13,733 bases of DNA, from NCBI GenBank assembly GCA_031371615.1, contig JANMJY010000011.1, forward strand, positions 1 to 13,733, written 5' to 3'. The position numbers and the translations under genes are program-made. Origin of the DNA: Gaiellasilicea sp031371615 (GTDB lineage: Bacteria > Actinomycetota > Thermoleophilia > Gaiellales > Gaiellaceae). Below, piece after piece: positions 1 to 6,563 of this stretch. The notes beneath the pieces were generated by a model, which ran no database searches, was not told the DNA's origin, and was given only the letters and a program-made list of their open reading frames with translations. Every line of letters begins with the position of its first letter. Within the stretch, counting starts at the first letter, position 1.

Positions 1-457
1 CGCGCACCGGTTCACCGTCCTCGCCGAGGAGGTCGACATGGGCCGGCTCTGCGACCGTGCCTATTCGACCTTTGCCGAGGAGGCTCGCCGGCGCGACATC
101 GAGTACACGCAGGAGTCGGACGGCGCACCGGTGATCGTCTCCGACGGCGACCGCGTGCTGCAGATCATCTCGAACCTGCTCTCCAACGCCTTCCGCTGGA
201 CGCCCGACGGCGGCCGCATCGAGCTCGAGGTGGCGAGCCAGAACGGCACAGTCACGGTCGACGTCGCTGACACCGGCCCCGGGATCGGGAAGGAGGAGCG
301 CGAGCGGATCTTCCGGCCGTTCTGGTCGACTGACGGCCGCGGCACCGGGCTGGGGCTGCCAATCGCGAGGGAGCTCGCGGTCGCGCTCGGAGGTCGGATC
401 GAGCTACAGACCCAGGTGGGCCAGGGCAGCCGCTTCCGGCCCGTGCTCCCGCTCTGA
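1..457 (+). CDS. Sensor histidine kinase, C-terminal part (5' end outside window)
   Basis: The reading frame is open from the left edge (first complete codon at base 2) and ends with TGA at 455-457. The visible 151 residues are the end of the dimerisation region plus the complete HATPase_c ATP-binding domain of a two-component histidine kinase. The N-box is readable as LQIISNLLSNAFRWTPDGG, the G1 box as VADTGPGI, the F-box as ERIFRPFW and the G2 box as GTGLGLPIA. It ends in the usual GSRF-containing last strand. Such kinases phosphorylate a partner response regulator; the His-containing box, sensor domain, any membrane segments and the regulator gene would lie to the left. The input signal cannot be inferred. 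The ATG at base 38 is internal and not a start, because upstream residues in frame continue the helix. The family call is firm; the specific role is unknown. Confidence 0.92.
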   Translation, partial: AHRFTVLAEEVDMGRLCDRAYSTFAEEARRRDIEYTQESDGAPVIVSDGDRVLQIISNLLSNAFRWTPDGGRIELEVASQNGTVTVDVADTGPGIGKEERERIFRPFWSTDGRGTGLGLPIARELAVALGGRIELQTQVGQGSRFRPVLPL

Positions 458-472
458 ATTTCCGCCCAAGTT

Positions 473-496
473 CGGAATCCGCGGAAGCGGATTCCG
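473..496. terminator. Perfect 10-bp hairpin with GNRA-type loop, possible bidirectional terminator
   Basis: CGGAATCCGC (473-482) and GCGGATTCCG (487-496) are perfect reverse complements around a GGAA tetraloop. The hairpin starts 16 bases after the kinase stop codon, in the gap between two convergent genes, where a terminator serving both strands would be expected. There is no T-tract on either side, so a classical intrinsic terminator is not established. It could instead be a REP-like palindromic unit. Confidence 0.45.
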
Positions 497-505
497 ACGC
501 GCCAA

Positions 506-560
506 GACCCCTGAAGGGTCGCTTCGCTCCCAAATCCCTGCATGGCCAGCGAAGCGGCCA
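506..560. repeat. Cluster of overlapping inverted repeats in the convergent gap
   Basis: Three inverted repeats overlap. GACCC/GGGTC lies at 506-510/516-520. A 12-bp pair with one G-T mismatch lies at 517-528/548-559 (core GCTTCGCT/AGCGAAGC). TGGCC/GGCCA lies at 543-547/556-560. They share bases, so they could form alternative structures. Together with the hairpin at 473-496 they occupy most of the 160-base gap 458-617, in which I see no convincing gene; the remaining bases 561-617 show nothing recognisable. Confidence 0.4.
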
Positions 561-617
561 GCGTGGACATGACTCGCCCTGCGCTGGTCGCCGCGCCAAT
601 CGAAATGCCGAAACTTC

Positions 618-1049
618 CTAGCCGGCGTCGCGAAGTGGGTGCACGGTGCCACCCACGGTGGCGCGCTCGACCCTTTCGAGCCGGGCGTCGACGCCCTTCC
701 ACCCGGAAGAGACGAGGTCGACGAGGAGGGCGAGATCGTCGATGCGTGCGTGCCGCTCGGCGAGCAGGTCGCCCTCGAGCCGCTCGAGCCGCCGGATCGC
801 CTGGTTCAGGAGGCCGCGGATCTCGGCGATGTGCCGTGCGACCGGTAGCACCTCGGCCCGGAGGCCGTCGTGCACGGCTGCGCCGATCTTCTCCGGGAGC
901 ACCCCCTCGAGAGAGGCTGCGGACTCCGCCAGCGACTCGACCTGGGCTCGGGCTCGCTCGAGCGCTGCCTCGAGCTCGGCGGGCGCGACTCGGCCGGAAG
1001 CTGCCGCGGCGATCCGCTCCTTCGCCCGCTCGAGTGCGCTCTCGTCCAT
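618..1049 (-). CDS. Hypothetical coiled-coil protein, 143 aa
   Basis: Not recognised. The protein starts MDESALERAKERI at the ATG at 1049 and ends with TAG at 620-618. It is almost entirely predicted helix, rich in Ala, Leu, Glu and Arg. Heptad-like patterns appear in residues 1-55 and again around residues 70-130 (HIAEIRGLLNQAIRRLERLE and following). There is no membrane segment, signal peptide or cysteine. The frame stays open upstream to 1463, but that extension runs antisense through queA and is Arg/Pro-rich low-quality sequence, so the 1049 start was chosen. A TACTCT hexamer lies 7 bases upstream of the ATG. The gene is divergent from queA and convergent with the kinase. A structural or scaffolding role is possible but nothing in the sequence shows it. 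Confidence 0.7.
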   Translation of the reverse strand: MDESALERAKERIAAAASGRVAPAELEAALERARAQVESLAESAASLEGVLPEKIGAAVHDGLRAEVLPVARHIAEIRGLLNQAIRRLERLEGDLLAERHARIDDLALLVDLVSSGWKGVDARLERVERATVGGTVHPLRDAG

Positions 1050-1053
1050 GGGT

Positions 1054-1069
1054 GCGAGAGTACTCTCGC
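1054..1069. promoter_or_regulatory. 16-bp perfect palindrome, candidate divergent promoter of queA and the coiled-coil gene
   Basis: GCGAGAGTACTCTCGC is a perfect palindrome inside the 26-base spacer between two divergent start codons (1049 minus, 1076 plus). By symmetry it places TACTCT, which fits the TANNNT pattern of a -10 element, on both strands: 1061-1066 on the plus strand, 9 bases before the queA ATG, and 1062-1057 on the minus strand, 7 bases before the other ATG. It could be a bidirectional promoter, a dimeric-repressor operator, or both. No clear -35 was found on either side. Confidence 0.45.
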
Positions 1070-1075
1070 CGTCGG

Positions 1076-2005
1076 ATGGAAGCCGCCGAGCTCGACTACG
1101 ACCTGCCGCCGGAGCTGATCGCGCAGCATCCGGCCGAGCGGCGTGACGCGTCGAGGCTGCTGGTCTACGAACGAGCGACCGGTGACGTCCGCCACCGCAC
1201 GTTCGCCGAGCTGCCGTCGGAGCTCTCCGGCGAGCTCGCCGTCGTGAACGACACGCGGGTCGTGCCGGCGCGGATCCGGATCGAGCGCCCCAAGGGAGAG
1301 GTGCTCCTACTCGAGCACGAGGGTGGAGGGGAGTGGCTCGCGCTTGCCCGGCCGACGCGGCGGCTGAAGGCCGGCGCCCGTTACGGGGCGGTCGAGCTCC
1401 TCGAGCACCTCGGCGAAGGACGCTGGCGCGTCCGACTCGACGGCGAGCCCGAGGGAGAGGCACCGCTGCCGCCGTACATCACGGAGCCGCTCGGCGACCC
1501 ATCGCGCTACCAGACGGTTTACGCGGATGAGCCCGGCTCGGCCGCAGCACCGACCGCCGGCCTGCACTTCACGCCCGAGCTGCTCGAGCGGCTCGACGTC
1601 GAGCGCGTCACGCTCCACGTCGGCCTCGACACCTTCCGGCCGTTGACGGCGCCGACGGTCGAGCAGCACGAGCTGCACGGCGAGCGCTACTGCGTCCGTC
1701 CTGAAGCATGGGAGCGGATCCGCGCGGCCGACCGAGTGCTCGCCGTCGGCACGACGACGGTTCGCGTGCTCGAGACGATCGCAGGCAACAACCTGTTGCA
1801 AGGCCGGACGTCGCTCTTCATCACGCCCGGCTTCGAGTTCCGGCGCGTCGACGCGCTGCTGACGAACTTCCACCTGCCGCGCTCGACGCTCCTGGCGCTC
1901 GTGATGGCGTTCGCGGGCGTCGAGGAGACGCGCCGACTCTACGAGCTCGCGATCGCGGAGCGCTACCGCTTCTACTCCTTCGGCGACGCGATGCTGATCC
2001 TGTGA
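1076..2005 (+). CDS. queA: S-adenosylmethionine:tRNA ribosyltransferase-isomerase QueA
   Basis: QueA transfers and isomerises the ribosyl part of SAM onto 7-aminomethyl-7-deazaguanine at position 34 of tRNA, giving epoxyqueuosine; it acts in the cytoplasm after Tgt. Family blocks are clear along the 309 residues: ELIAQHPAERRDASRLL near the N-terminus, VVNDTRVVPARI, LPPYI, YQTVYADEPGSAAAPTAGLHFT, VTLHVGLDTFRP, VLAVGTTTVRVLE, FITPGFEFRRVDALLTNFHLP and the C-terminal YRFYSFGDAMLIL. At 309 residues it is shorter than the 356 of the E. coli enzyme and ends right after the last conserved block, so it looks compact rather than broken. The ATG at 1076 was chosen because it directly precedes the conserved LDYDLPPELIA block; the longer frame upstream is Arg-rich antisense sequence. 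The stop overlaps the tgt start by four bases (GTGA). Confidence 0.97.
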   Translation: MEAAELDYDLPPELIAQHPAERRDASRLLVYERATGDVRHRTFAELPSELSGELAVVNDTRVVPARIRIERPKGEVLLLEHEGGGEWLALARPTRRLKAGARYGAVELLEHLGEGRWRVRLDGEPEGEAPLPPYITEPLGDPSRYQTVYADEPGSAAAPTAGLHFTPELLERLDVERVTLHVGLDTFRPLTAPTVEQHELHGERYCVRPEAWERIRAADRVLAVGTTTVRVLETIAGNNLLQGRTSLFITPGFEFRRVDALLTNFHLPRSTLLALVMAFAGVEETRRLYELAIAERYRFYSFGDAMLIL

Positions 2006-3132
2006 GTCACTTCGAGGTCACCGCCACCGACGGTGCCGCGCGCGCCGGGATCCTCCGCACGGTGCACGGCGAGGTGCAGACTCCCGCCTTCATGCCCGTG
2101 GGCACGAAGGGAACGGTCAAGAGCCTCGACCCGGACGAGCTGCGCACGGTCGGCGCACAGATCATCCTCGGCAACACCTACCACCTGCACTTCCGCCCCG
2201 GCGACGACGTGATCGCCGAGCTCGGCGGGCTGCACGCGTTCTCGGGCTGGGACGGGCCGATCCTGACCGACTCGGGGGGGTTCCAGGTCTTCTCGCTTCG
2301 TGACACGCTGCTCGAGGTCGACGACGACGGGGTCACGTTCCGCTCCGTCTACGACGGCGCCCCCGCGCGCTTCACGCCGGAGGTCGCCGCCAGGATCCAG
2401 CGCAACCTCGGCTCGGACATCGCGATGGCGTTCGACATCTGCCCGCCGGCGGGTGTGCCTCGTGCGGAGCTCGAGGAGGCGGTGCGCCTGACGACTCTCT
2501 GGGCGGCACGGCAGCGCGGGGCCGAGCGCGCTCCCGGCCAGCTGCTCTTCGGGATCGCGCAGGGCGCCGCCGACCAGGAGCTGCGGCGCCGTTCGATCGA
2601 GGAGATCGCCGCTCTCGGCTTCGACGGGCACGCGCTCGGGGGGCTCGCGGTGGGGGAGAGCCGGGAGGAGATGTTCGAGGCGACGGCGTGGGCGGCGCCG
2701 CTCCTGCCGGCGGAGCAGCCTCGCTACTTCATGGGCATCGGCGACGCCGAGGGGATCCTGCGCGTGATCGGCGCCGGAATCGACATGTTCGACTGCGTGC
2801 TGCCGACCCGCACCGCCCGCACCGGCTCGGCGCTGACTGCGAGCGGCCGCCTCAACCTACGCAACGCCCGCTTCGCCCGGGACCCGCGACCGCTCGAGGA
2901 CGGCTGCTCGTGCTCGGCCTGCTCGCGCTTCTCCCGCGCGTACGTCCGCCACCTGATCAACCAGGAGGAGCTGCTCGGCCTGCGGCTCCTGAGCCTGCAT
3001 AATCTCCACTTCCTACTCGAACTGACCGCGGGCGCGCGGGCGGCGATCGAACGCGGTGAGCTCGGGGCCTATACGGCTGCAGCGCTCGCCCGGCTCGCCG
3101 GCGGCCCACAGGAGGACCCTTGGGACAGCTGA
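2002..3132 (+). CDS. tgt: tRNA-guanine transglycosylase Tgt
   Basis: Tgt exchanges guanine-34 of GUN-anticodon tRNAs for the queuosine precursor preQ1. The GTG start at 2002 overlaps the queA TGA, which suggests translational coupling; it gives MSHFEVTATDG, the normal beginning of the family. The protein has 376 residues, close to the 375 of E. coli Tgt. The catalytic residues are present: Asp90 in ILTDSGGFQ and the nucleophile Asp264 in MFDCVLPTRTARTG. The zinc site is complete, CxCxxC at Cys302, Cys304 and Cys307 plus His333 in SLHNLHF, at the same numbers as in E. coli. HALGGLAVGE and YFMGIGD are further family blocks. The last 13 bases overlap yajC. The substrate (preQ1 rather than an archaeal base) is inferred from the bacterial-type sequence and the neighbouring queA. 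Confidence 0.97.
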   Translation: MSHFEVTATDGAARAGILRTVHGEVQTPAFMPVGTKGTVKSLDPDELRTVGAQIILGNTYHLHFRPGDDVIAELGGLHAFSGWDGPILTDSGGFQVFSLRDTLLEVDDDGVTFRSVYDGAPARFTPEVAARIQRNLGSDIAMAFDICPPAGVPRAELEEAVRLTTLWAARQRGAERAPGQLLFGIAQGAADQELRRRSIEEIAALGFDGHALGGLAVGESREEMFEATAWAAPLLPAEQPRYFMGIGDAEGILRVIGAGIDMFDCVLPTRTARTGSALTASGRLNLRNARFARDPRPLEDGCSCSACSRFSRAYVRHLINQEELLGLRLLSLHNLHFLLELTAGARAAIERGELGAYTAAALARLAGGPQEDPWDS

Positions 3133-3446
3133 TCGTTCTCGTCGCGATGTTCGCCTTGCTCTGGCTGTTTCTGATCAGGCCCCAGCGGCGGCGCGCGCAG
3201 GCCCACCGGGAACTGCTCACGAAGGTGGAGCTCGGTGACGAGATCCTCACCGTCGGCGGCCTGATCGGACGCGTCCGCTCGCTGCAGGACGAGGAGCTCG
3301 TACTGGAGATTGCGCCGGGCACGGAGGTCCGCATCGCGCGGCGTTCAGTGGCCAGCGTCCTCACGCCCAGCGATGAGCGCAGCCACGAGGGCAGGCAGGT
3401 CGAAACGGCCTCCGCCTCCGAGCAGGGCGAGGAAGTCCGCAGCTAA
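3120..3446 (+). CDS. yajC: Preprotein translocase accessory subunit YajC
   Basis: A small single-pass membrane protein that associates with SecDF and the SecYEG translocon. The 108 residues show one N-terminal membrane segment (about residues 3-19, LIVLVAMFALLWLFLIR), followed at once by the family signature RPQRRR. Then comes the conserved cytoplasmic domain with LLTKVELGDEILTVGGLIGRV and an acidic, poorly conserved tail. The start is a TTG at 3120, inside the end of tgt. An internal ATG at 3147 would cut the membrane segment, so TTG is preferred. The position between tgt and secDF is the classical one. The stop lies 15 bases before the secDF ATG. Confidence 0.93.
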   Translation: MGQLIVLVAMFALLWLFLIRPQRRRAQAHRELLTKVELGDEILTVGGLIGRVRSLQDEELVLEIAPGTEVRIARRSVASVLTPSDERSHEGRQVETASASEQGEEVRS

Positions 3447-3461
3447 CCTACCGCTCGCTCG

Positions 3462-6248
3462 ATGAACCGTAGACCGCACCTCACTCTCGTGGCGCTGATC
3501 GTCGCCGGGCTCATCGGGGTCGGCCTACTGGCCATTCCCGGATCGCCGCTCGAGCAGACGCCGACGCTCGGCCTCGACCTCCAGGGCGGGCTCGAGGTGA
3601 CGCTGCAGGCGGTGCCTCCGCCGAACCGCCCGCTGCAGAAAGCGGACCTGACCAGGTCGGTCGAGATTCTCCGCGACCGCGTCGACCGGCTCGGCGTCGC
3701 CGAGCCCGAGATCCGCGAGCAGGGCTCCGACCAGATCTCGATCCAGCTGCCGGGCGTGAAAAACCCGGAGGACGTGATCGACATCCTCGGCAAGACCGCC
3801 CAGCTCGAGCTCTACGACCTCGAGGCGAACCTCGTGCGGCCCTCGATCGGCGTCCAGAACTTCCCCGTCGCGACCCCGACGCTCTACGGGCTGCTGGCCG
3901 GCCAGCAAGCCCTCGTCGTCCCGAGCAAGACGGAGGCCTGGTACCTCTTCGATGCGAACAAGAAGAAGGCCGCCGGCCCGGTGACCAAGCAGGAGAAGCT
4001 GCTCCAGAGCAAGGTGATCGAGCGGGCCGGGAAGAAGGGCGAGCTGCCGAAGGGCTGGAAGATCTTCGGGGTGCCGCCGAAGACGGTCGTGCTCACGTGC
4101 GGCATCGGCGAGGTCGTCTGCCCCGGCGTCAACGTCGAGAACCCGACCACCAACTTCTTCTACCTCGTGCGTTTCGGCAAGTTCAAGACGTCGGCCGGCG
4201 AACGAGAAGTGCCGGAGATGCGGGGCGGCGACCTGAAGCTCTCCGGTACCCGCCAGGACTTCGACACGACGACCAGCCAGCCGATCGTGACGATGCAGTT
4301 CACGAAGAAGGGCGCGAAGAAGTTCGGCGACATCACGAACGCCGAGGCCGACCGCGGCAAGGCGCTCTTCAACATCTCCGGCGGCGGTGGCGACCCGCGC
4401 AACACTCTTCAGCACTTCGCGATCGTGCTCGACCGTGAGATCAAGTCGTGGCCGTCGATCGACTGGGAGCAGTACCCGAACGGGATCAGCGGTTCGAACG
4501 GCGCCCAGATCACCGGGATCGGCGACATCAGCGAGGCCAAGAACCTCGCGCTCGTGCTGCAGACAGGTGCCCTGCCCGTCACGTTCACGACGCTCCAGCA
4601 GACCGCCATCTCGGCCACGCTCGGCAAGGACTCGCTGAAGGAGGCCTGGAAGGCCGCGATCGCGGGCCTGCTCGTCGTCGCGCTCTTCCTGCTCGTCTTC
4701 TACCGCGTCCTCGGCGTCGTCGCCGTTCTGGGCCTGATCATCTACTCGGCCTTCCTCTATGCGGCGATCCTGCTCTTCAACGTCACCCTGACTCTGCCGG
4801 GCTTCGCGGGGATGATCCTCACCTTGGGGGTGGCCGCCGACGCGAACATCGTCATCTTCGAGCGCGTGAAGGAGGAATACCGCGCCGGCAAGTCGGTGCG
4901 CGCGGCGATCGCCGCCGGTTACGGGAAGGGCTTCGCGACGATCATCGACGCCAACGTCGTCACGGCGATCACGGCCGTCGTGCTCTTCCTCGTTGCGACC
5001 GCAGGCGTGAAGGGCTTCGCCCTGATGCTGCTGATCGGAACGCTGATGTCGCTGCTGACAGCCGTCGCGGCGACGCGCGCCATCCTCGGCCTGCTCGCCG
5101 GCTTCCGCTGGTTCGACAACCCGAAGCTGATGGGCGCCGAGGGCGAGCCGCCTGCGTGGATCCGGCGCGACTTCATCGGCCTCCGCAACCGCTGGTTTGC
5201 CATCTCCGGCGCCGTGCTCGTGATTTCGGCCGCCGCGCTCGTGATCAATGGGCTGAATCTCGGGATCGACTTCAAGGGCGGGACCCAGATCACGCTCACG
5301 ACGCCCCAGCCGACCGCGCTCCAGGAGGTGCGGTCCCGGGCGCAGAAGAGCGGCCACGGCAGCGCGCAGATCCAGGGAACCGGCAAGGCCCTCGCGGGCG
5401 ACAAGTACCGCGAGTTCCGGATCCGTACAGATGTCAGTCAGGCCGAGCAGCAGCGCCTGACCCAGGGCCTGAAGTCCACGTTCCACGGGGAGGCGAGCGT
5501 CAAGAGCGTCTCGGCGAGCTTCGGCCGCCAGATCGCCAGGGGCGCAATCCTCGCGATCGTCGTCTCCCTGATCCTCGTGATGCTCTACATCGCCGCGCGC
5601 TTCCAGCCCAAGTTCGCCGGGCCGGTGATGATCGCGCTGATCCACGACGTCCTGATCACCGTCGGCATCTACGCCCTGCTCGGACGGGAGGTGACGACCG
5701 CCACGGTCGCCGCTGTCCTGACGGTGCTCGGGTACTCGATCTACGACACGATCATCATCTTCGACCGGATCCGCGAGAACATGCCGCTGATGAAGCGCGC
5801 GTCCTTCCGGACGATGGCGAACATCTCGCTGTGGGAGACGATCCCGCGCTCGCTTGCAACCACGTTCATCACCTTGCTGCCGATCTCGGCCCTGTACTTC
5901 TTCGGCGGCGAGACGCTGAAGGACTTTGCCTTCGCCCTGCTCGTCGGCATCGGCGCCGGTGCCTACTCGTCGATCTTCATCGCGGCGCCGCTCGTCGCCA
6001 TGCTCAAGGAGCGCGAGCCGGAGTACGCGCGCCGGCGCGACGACAGCTCGCTCGGCGATGCCGGCTCCGTCGGCGGCCTGCTGCGAGACGCTGAGGAGCT
6101 CGCCGCGGCGCGGCCGACTCCCGACCTGATCCCGGACGCGCTCCAGGGCGACGCTGCCGGCGCCGCCGGCCCCGCCTCCGACGCTGCCGCGAAGCGCGAG
6201 CGCCGCCGGCAGAGGCGCAGTACCCGCCCTCATGGCCGCGCCAGATAG
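3462..6248 (+). CDS. secDF: Fused protein translocase subunit SecDF
   Basis: An integral membrane protein that uses the proton gradient to help pull exported proteins out of SecYEG. One 928-residue chain carries both halves. SecD half: first membrane segment about residues 7-25, the GLDLQGG signature at 37-43, a large periplasmic domain to about 390, then a membrane bundle about 396-548 with GVAADANIVIFERVKEE; Asp460 there is the likely proton-relay residue. SecF half: membrane segment about 578-597, GIDFKGGTQI at 601-610, a short periplasmic domain, then the bundle about 690-850 with GYSIYDTIIIFDRIREN and Asp762. At 928 residues it is much longer than Bacillus SecDF (737). Extra length sits in a Lys-rich stretch of the first periplasmic domain (about 150-250) and an Ala/Arg-rich cytoplasmic tail (about 850-928). 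There is no strong Shine-Dalgarno. The 3' end overlaps the next gene by 17 bases. Confidence 0.97.
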   Translation: MNRRPHLTLVALIVAGLIGVGLLAIPGSPLEQTPTLGLDLQGGLEVTLQAVPPPNRPLQKADLTRSVEILRDRVDRLGVAEPEIREQGSDQISIQLPGVKNPEDVIDILGKTAQLELYDLEANLVRPSIGVQNFPVATPTLYGLLAGQQALVVPSKTEAWYLFDANKKKAAGPVTKQEKLLQSKVIERAGKKGELPKGWKIFGVPPKTVVLTCGIGEVVCPGVNVENPTTNFFYLVRFGKFKTSAGEREVPEMRGGDLKLSGTRQDFDTTTSQPIVTMQFTKKGAKKFGDITNAEADRGKALFNISGGGGDPRNTLQHFAIVLDREIKSWPSIDWEQYPNGISGSNGAQITGIGDISEAKNLALVLQTGALPVTFTTLQQTAISATLGKDSLKEAWKAAIAGLLVVALFLLVFYRVLGVVAVLGLIIYSAFLYAAILLFNVTLTLPGFAGMILTLGVAADANIVIFERVKEEYRAGKSVRAAIAAGYGKGFATIIDANVVTAITAVVLFLVATAGVKGFALMLLIGTLMSLLTAVAATRAILGLLAGFRWFDNPKLMGAEGEPPAWIRRDFIGLRNRWFAISGAVLVISAAALVINGLNLGIDFKGGTQITLTTPQPTALQEVRSRAQKSGHGSAQIQGTGKALAGDKYREFRIRTDVSQAEQQRLTQGLKSTFHGEASVKSVSASFGRQIARGAILAIVVSLILVMLYIAARFQPKFAGPVMIALIHDVLITVGIYALLGREVTTATVAAVLTVLGYSIYDTIIIFDRIRENMPLMKRASFRTMANISLWETIPRSLATTFITLLPISALYFFGGETLKDFAFALLVGIGAGAYSSIFIAAPLVAMLKEREPEYARRRDDSSLGDAGSVGGLLRDAEELAAARPTPDLIPDALQGDAAGAAGPASDAAAKRERRRQRRSTRPHGRAR

Positions 6249-6447
6249 CGCGTTCGCGCTCCGCCAGCTCGTCGAGGAGCTCGGCGCCCAGCTGCGCGCC
6301 GGAGCCGAGAAGCTTGGCGACCTGCCGCAGGAGACCGGCGAGCGCCTCGCGCACGAGCTCGGACTCGTGACGCGGGAGGAGTACGACGCGCTGGCGCTCC
6401 GCCTCGCGCAGATCGAGCATCGCCTGAAGCTGCTCGAGCGCTCCTAG
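6232..6447 (+). CDS. Small coiled-coil protein resembling the BMFP/UbiK family, 71 aa
   Basis: The ATG at 6232 overlaps the end of secDF by 17 bases, so it is probably the last gene of the sec operon. The C-terminal half (ELGLVTREEYDALALRLAQIEHRLKLLE, about residues 42-69) has the LVTREEFD-then-leucine-heptad arrangement typical of the small trimeric coiled-coil BMFP/UbiK (YqiC) proteins. The N-terminal half (about 6-40) is an amphipathic helical stretch, as in that family. In proteobacteria UbiK assists ubiquinone synthesis and BMFP has membrane-fusogenic activity, but neither role should be carried over here without evidence. There is no membrane segment or signal peptide. The resemblance is by motif memory only, so the family call is moderate. 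The frame itself is well supported by operon position and codon use. Confidence 0.7.
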   Translation: MAAPDSAFALRQLVEELGAQLRAGAEKLGDLPQETGERLAHELGLVTREEYDALALRLAQIEHRLKLLERS

Positions 6448-6452
6448 TCCTA

Positions 6453-6524
6453 CTAGTCGTACATCGAGGTCGAGCGCAGGATCACCTTGCGGACGAACTC
6501 GCGAATGCGACTCCACAGGCCCAC
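6453..6524 (-). CDS. Candidate 23-aa cationic amphipathic micro-protein
   Basis: A minus-strand frame begins with GTG at 6524-6522 (MGLWSRIREFVRKVILR...) and ends SMYD then TAG at 6455-6453. Three things support it. First, 21 of 23 codons end in G or C, as in real genes here. Second, TACGAT (6536-6531) stands exactly 6 bases before the GTG, the same arrangement seen at other starts in this window. Third, residues 3-16 place Leu3, Trp4, Ile7, Phe10, Val11, Val14 and Ile15 on one helical face, with Arg6, Arg8, Glu9, Arg12 and Lys13 on the other; net charge is about +3. This suggests a membrane-surface helix. It faces the 3' end of the sec operon and is divergent from the winged-helix gene. The frame is open further upstream, so it could be the end of a longer protein, or not coding at all. 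No homologue is recognised. Confidence 0.4.
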   Translation of the reverse strand: MGLWSRIREFVRKVILRSTSMYD

Positions 6525-6530
6525 GGCCGG

Positions 6531-6536
6531 ATCGTA
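6531..6536 (-). promoter_or_regulatory. -10-like hexamer upstream of the 23-aa micro-gene
   Basis: On the minus strand TACGAT fits TANNNT and ends 6 bases before the GTG at 6524, implying a leaderless or nearly leaderless transcript. No -35 box was recognised. Confidence 0.35.
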
Positions 6537-6551
6537 GCCCCGGGGCGTGTG

Positions 6552-6557
6552 TAGCGT
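6552..6557 (+). promoter_or_regulatory. -10-like hexamer upstream of the winged-helix gene
   Basis: TAGCGT fits TANNNT and ends 6 bases before the ATG at 6564. There is no Shine-Dalgarno at the usual distance. A leaderless transcript is inferred. It lies 15 bases from the opposing hexamer of the micro-gene, so the two starts would share one short divergent control region (6525-6563). Confidence 0.4.
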
Positions 6558-6563
6558 GAGCTC

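Noticed and set aside
542..1075. 178-residue N-terminal extension of queA
   Set aside because: It is antisense to the coiled-coil gene and Arg/Pro-rich; QueA proteins begin close to the LDYDLPPELIA block.
1050..1463. 138-residue extension of the minus-strand coiled-coil protein
   Set aside because: It is antisense to queA, with no conserved blocks and a composition unlike the helical body.
3525..6233. 902-residue open frame on the minus strand opposite secDF
   Set aside because: It is the antisense shadow of secDF: low-complexity, Arg/Asp/Glu-rich, with no family motifs, while the plus strand encodes an intact membrane protein.
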